Of a stretch of DNA of 43,303 nt, positions 40,826-43,303 are shown one piece after another; the stretch's first letter is position 1; each line of letters begins with the position of its first letter. The notes beneath the pieces were generated by a model. It ran no database searches. It saw only the letters and a program-made list of their open reading frames with translations, and was not told the origin of the DNA. The stretch is from CAZDAW01 sp964503685 (GTDB taxonomy: Bacteria; Chloroflexota; Anaerolineae; Anaerolineales; Anaerolineaceae): NCBI GenBank assembly GCA_964503685.1, contig CAZDAW010000021.1, positions 1 to 43,303 of the forward strand, written 5' to 3'. Made by a program: the position numbers and the translations under genes.

Positions 40826-42276
40826 TGAAACAAAAAATCGCCAGTATCAGCAACCCTAAAATCAGTCTGAATATTCTTAATCAGGCTGAAGTTCAACAGA
40901 TCCATACGGCGACTCTGGATGTGATCGAATCGACCGGGGTGAGATTCCCTTCACCTAAAGCGCTGGATATATTTGAGGCGCATGGCGCTCTGGTTGACCG
41001 CGCTGCCATGATTGTCCGCATTCCAGGAAAACTTGTTGAAGAATACCTGGCAAAGGCGCCGCCGACTTATACACTTGCTGCGCCTGACCCTGAGCTTGAC
41101 TTGCCGCTTGATGGCAATCATAGCTATTTGGGAACGGATGGCTGCGGGGTGGAGATCATCGACGCATTCACCGGGGAACGCCGGCGTTCGAGCAAGCAGG
41201 ATGTTTCCGATATCGCCCGTTTGGCTGACTATCTGGATGCCATTGCTTTTCACTGGGTGCCGCTTTCGGCGCAAGATTGCCCGCCGCAAAGCCGAAGCCT
41301 GCATGAGCTTGAAGCGATCTGGAACGTCAGCGTTAAACACGTTCAGACTGAAACCATTCTGACTGAAAGAGAGATGCATGCTGCCATCGAAATGGCCTCT
41401 TTTCTGGCTGGCGGCAAAGATGCCCTGCGCAAACGCCCTTTGCTTTCAATTATGCAATGTACAACCAGCCCGCTGGGACAGGATGGCGGCAGCCTTGAAG
41501 CAGCTCTGATTGCAGCGGAAGCCGGTTTGCCCGTCGGTTTTATGACTATGTCTTCATGTGCATCGAATGCACCTGTTACACTGGCAGGAAACCTGGTTGT
41601 GGGTAATGCTGAGGTGCTTTCTGCCCTGGTTTTAATGCAAATGGCGCATCCAGGCTGCCCGGTTTATTATGCGGCTGCACAGACGACGATGGACTTGCGC
41701 ACGGGAGCCTATACCGGGGGAGGCCCAGAAGATTACCTTTTCGGCGCAGCCACTAATTTGCTGGCAGATTTTTATCATGTGCCTCTCTCGATGGGCGCAT
41801 TTGCTACAGGCGCTAAAGAACCCGGCTGGCAGTCGGCCGTCGATAATTGTTTCTCCTCCTTTATGGCAGTTTCGACGCTTTCGGATATGTTACTGGGAGC
41901 TGGATTGTTAAATGGCTCACGGATTTTCTCTTATGAAGAAATTATGATGGACAGCGAAATCTGGAGCATTCTGGAAAAAATGTTTCAGGGGATCGTTGTG
42001 AACGAAGAAACCCTGGCGCTCGATACTATTCGGGCAGTTGGCCCAGGAGGAAATTACCTGGCGCAACGCCACACGATTAAGAATATGCATCAGCTCTGGC
42101 AACCAACTCTTATTGATCGGCGTCCGTTCAGCGTATGGGAAGAAAAAAGAGACGGGGCGCGCGAATGGGCGCTTCAAAAGGCTCAAAGTATTTTAAAAGA
42201 ATATCAACCTGATCCTTTGGATCCCTCTTTGAAGAAAGCTCTTCGTGAGATCGTTGACCGCGCCGATAATACGTAA
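40825..42276 (+). CDS. Trimethylamine methyltransferase family (MttB-like), non-pyrrolysine, copy 2
   Basis: A 483-residue MttB-superfamily protein clearly diverged from copy 1. Visible features are TGVRFPSPKALDIFEAHGA near the N terminus, YLGTDGCGVEIIDA, SPLGQDGGSLEAALIAAEA, and TTMDLRTGAYTGGGPED toward the C terminus. No in-frame TAG is present. The start overlaps the corrinoid-protein stop by one base, so translation is coupled. Divergence between the two copies suggests different methylated substrates feeding a shared corrinoid carrier. Confidence 0.9.
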   Translation: MKQKIASISNPKISLNILNQAEVQQIHTATLDVIESTGVRFPSPKALDIFEAHGALVDRAAMIVRIPGKLVEEYLAKAPPTYTLAAPDPELDLPLDGNHSYLGTDGCGVEIIDAFTGERRRSSKQDVSDIARLADYLDAIAFHWVPLSAQDCPPQSRSLHELEAIWNVSVKHVQTETILTEREMHAAIEMASFLAGGKDALRKRPLLSIMQCTTSPLGQDGGSLEAALIAAEAGLPVGFMTMSSCASNAPVTLAGNLVVGNAEVLSALVLMQMAHPGCPVYYAAAQTTMDLRTGAYTGGGPEDYLFGAATNLLADFYHVPLSMGAFATGAKEPGWQSAVDNCFSSFMAVSTLSDMLLGAGLLNGSRIFSYEEIMMDSEIWSILEKMFQGIVVNEETLALDTIRAVGPGGNYLAQRHTIKNMHQLWQPTLIDRRPFSVWEEKRDGAREWALQKAQSILKEYQPDPLDPSLKKALREIVDRADNT

Positions 42277-42334
42277 TTTGAGGTTTACCCAGGATGATTG
42301 ATCTTGTCACCGAACAAAAATGGGGAGGTAAAAC

Positions 42335-43165
42335 ATGCAAACGGCTATGGTTATAAGCCCGCATGCAGATGACGCCGCAATCTATTGTGGGGCGACGCTG
42401 GCTAAATTTGCAGCCCAGGGCTGGCGTGTGATTCTTACACGGGTGACTGACGATTGCAGGGAATCATTTGGCCTGACGGTGGAAGAGACCCGTAAACGTA
42501 ATACAATGGAGCTGCATCTGGCGGCGAGTATTTTGGGCGTTACTGATATCATCGAACTGGACTATGAAGATGACTTCCTGATTAATGTACCCCATGCGAT
42601 ATTGCGTGAACGTTTTGTTTACCTCTTTCGCAGGTTTCGTCCGCATGTTGTGCTTACTTTTGATCCCAATATGGGCTTTGAGGCGTGTATGGATCATACC
42701 CATACCGCCCAGGCAGTGGATGAATCTTTCAGACTGGCTGCTTATGATTTGTATTGCCCCGAGCATTTTAAAGAAGGCCTCAGACCTTATTCGGTCTGCG
42801 AACGCTGGTATTTTGGACAATTTTTGCCGCGCGCCAATCACATTGAAGATATATCAGAATATCTGTTTAAAAAGGTTGATGCACTTTGCGCTCACAGTAC
42901 GATAATGCGACACCGGATTCATCAATATCAGATGCAATTGGGCGCAGCAGGCAAGCGGGTTCCTTTACTGGAGGAAGGATTAGCCGGAAATTTACGGCCA
43001 TTCGTCGAATTATTCATTCAGGAGCAAGCCAGTATTACCGCCAATGCTTTTCAGATGCCGGAAGGCCGCATCAGTGAGGTTTTTCGTCGGGAACGTTTTG
43101 GAATATTTGAGGAATTTTTCCAGATGACAGGAGAACCGCTGCCGCAACCCGAGGCTGTCTTCTAA
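42335..43165 (+). CDS. PIG-L family zinc-dependent deacetylase
   Basis: A 276-residue LmbE/PIG-L protein. The metal motif is SPHADDAAIYCGA (HxDD) at residues 9-12, and the second His motif is MDHTHTAQAV around residue 125. These enzymes de-N-acetylate sugars or small amides such as GlcNAc-inositol and bacillithiol or mycothiol precursors. It lies 58 bp after the second methyltransferase, with GGGGAGG before the ATG, and is probably in the same transcript. It could remove an acyl group from the methylated substrate before or after demethylation; that link is inferred. Confidence 0.9.
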   Translation: MQTAMVISPHADDAAIYCGATLAKFAAQGWRVILTRVTDDCRESFGLTVEETRKRNTMELHLAASILGVTDIIELDYEDDFLINVPHAILRERFVYLFRRFRPHVVLTFDPNMGFEACMDHTHTAQAVDESFRLAAYDLYCPEHFKEGLRPYSVCERWYFGQFLPRANHIEDISEYLFKKVDALCAHSTIMRHRIHQYQMQLGAAGKRVPLLEEGLAGNLRPFVELFIQEQASITANAFQMPEGRISEVFRRERFGIFEEFFQMTGEPLPQPEAVF

Positions 43166-43201
43166 ACAGATTCTGGAAAAGTATAAAATAAAAAAGGGGT
43201 T

Positions 43202-43276
43202 ATGCGTCCAATTGGTAGGTATGATATTGATTCTCGCATGGATTTCCCCAAGCAGCGTGTAGCTGACGATTTGTGA
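43202..43276 (+). CDS. Possible start of a frameshifted or very short gene at the window edge
   Basis: A 24-codon frame begins MRPIGRYDIDSRMDF behind AAGGGG and stops at 43274. In another frame the sequence just before this stop continues as TICEVLDDCREG to the edge of the window, which reads like ordinary coding sequence. The region may be a real gene with a frameshift near 43266, or chance. No family is recognised. Confidence 0.25.
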   Translation: MRPIGRYDIDSRMDFPKQRVADDL

Positions 43277-43303
43277 GGTCCTTGATGACTGCCGAGAGGG
43301 TTT

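Noticed and set aside
38643..42276. Pyrrolysine-containing MttB
   Set aside because: Both methyltransferase frames are uninterrupted by TAG, so no amber readthrough is needed.

Overview
The window looks like a fragment of a draft or metagenome-assembled genome of an anaerobic Chloroflexota bacterium, Anaerolineae-like. This is an inference from three things: lipoproteins with the Thr/Val-rich linker usual in that group, mid-range base composition with many small intergenic hairpins, and a gene set built around amino-acid and N-compound fermentation, Mo-hydroxylases and MttB-type methyltransferases. A run of ten Ns at 28410-28419 marks a scaffold gap. No rRNA, tRNA, CRISPR array or phage module was recognised.

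Region 1 (1-11321) is a catabolic and transport block. It holds the end of an ADP-forming acyl-CoA synthetase, a HisC-type aminotransferase, a LarA-family 2-hydroxyacid racemase, an Ldh2-family 2-hydroxy/2-oxo acid dehydrogenase, an IclR regulator, a complete five-gene Liv-type ABC importer and a second PLP aminotransferase. A consensus promoter with a perfect palindrome just downstream of its predicted start site precedes the dehydrogenase-iclR pair. The genes suggest import of an amino acid or related compound, transamination, 2-oxo/2-hydroxy acid interconversion and ATP recovery through an acyl-CoA.

Region 2 (11399-23954) runs on one strand: a PyrB-type carbamoyltransferase, two different molybdenum hydroxylases (one with an FAD/2Fe-2S fusion), an arginine-deiminase-fold amidinohydrolase, a hydantoinase-family cyclic amidohydrolase with all metal ligands, a split lipoate-protein ligase and an FlK-like thioesterase. 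Its logic (Mo-hydroxylase, ring opening, ureido and carbamoyl chemistry, lipoate for glycine or oxo-acid cleavage) resembles anaerobic purine or N-heterocycle degradation with a different gene complement. This is the strongest candidate for an undescribed pathway here.

Region 3 (24005-37656) is a mixed accessory and envelope region: lipoprotein, GAF-SpoIIE phosphatase, TetR plus flavin reductase, a gapped membrane protein, a CPBP protease, TetR plus an ABC exporter, an orphan class I isoprenoid-fold protein, a flavodoxin, and an operon of LiaF/GIN-like membrane proteins with a DUF4342 protein. Both TetR genes have long perfect palindromes overlapping the -10 element. Convergent pairs are separated by strong bidirectional hairpins.

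Region 4 (37690-38530) holds two ~150-bp MITE-like repeats flanking a frameshifted GNAT acetyltransferase. The copy beside the GNAT start has a perfect 9-bp target duplication. Region 5 (38643-43165) is an MttB-corrinoid protein-MttB methyltransferase set (no in-frame amber codon) followed by a PIG-L family deacetylase.
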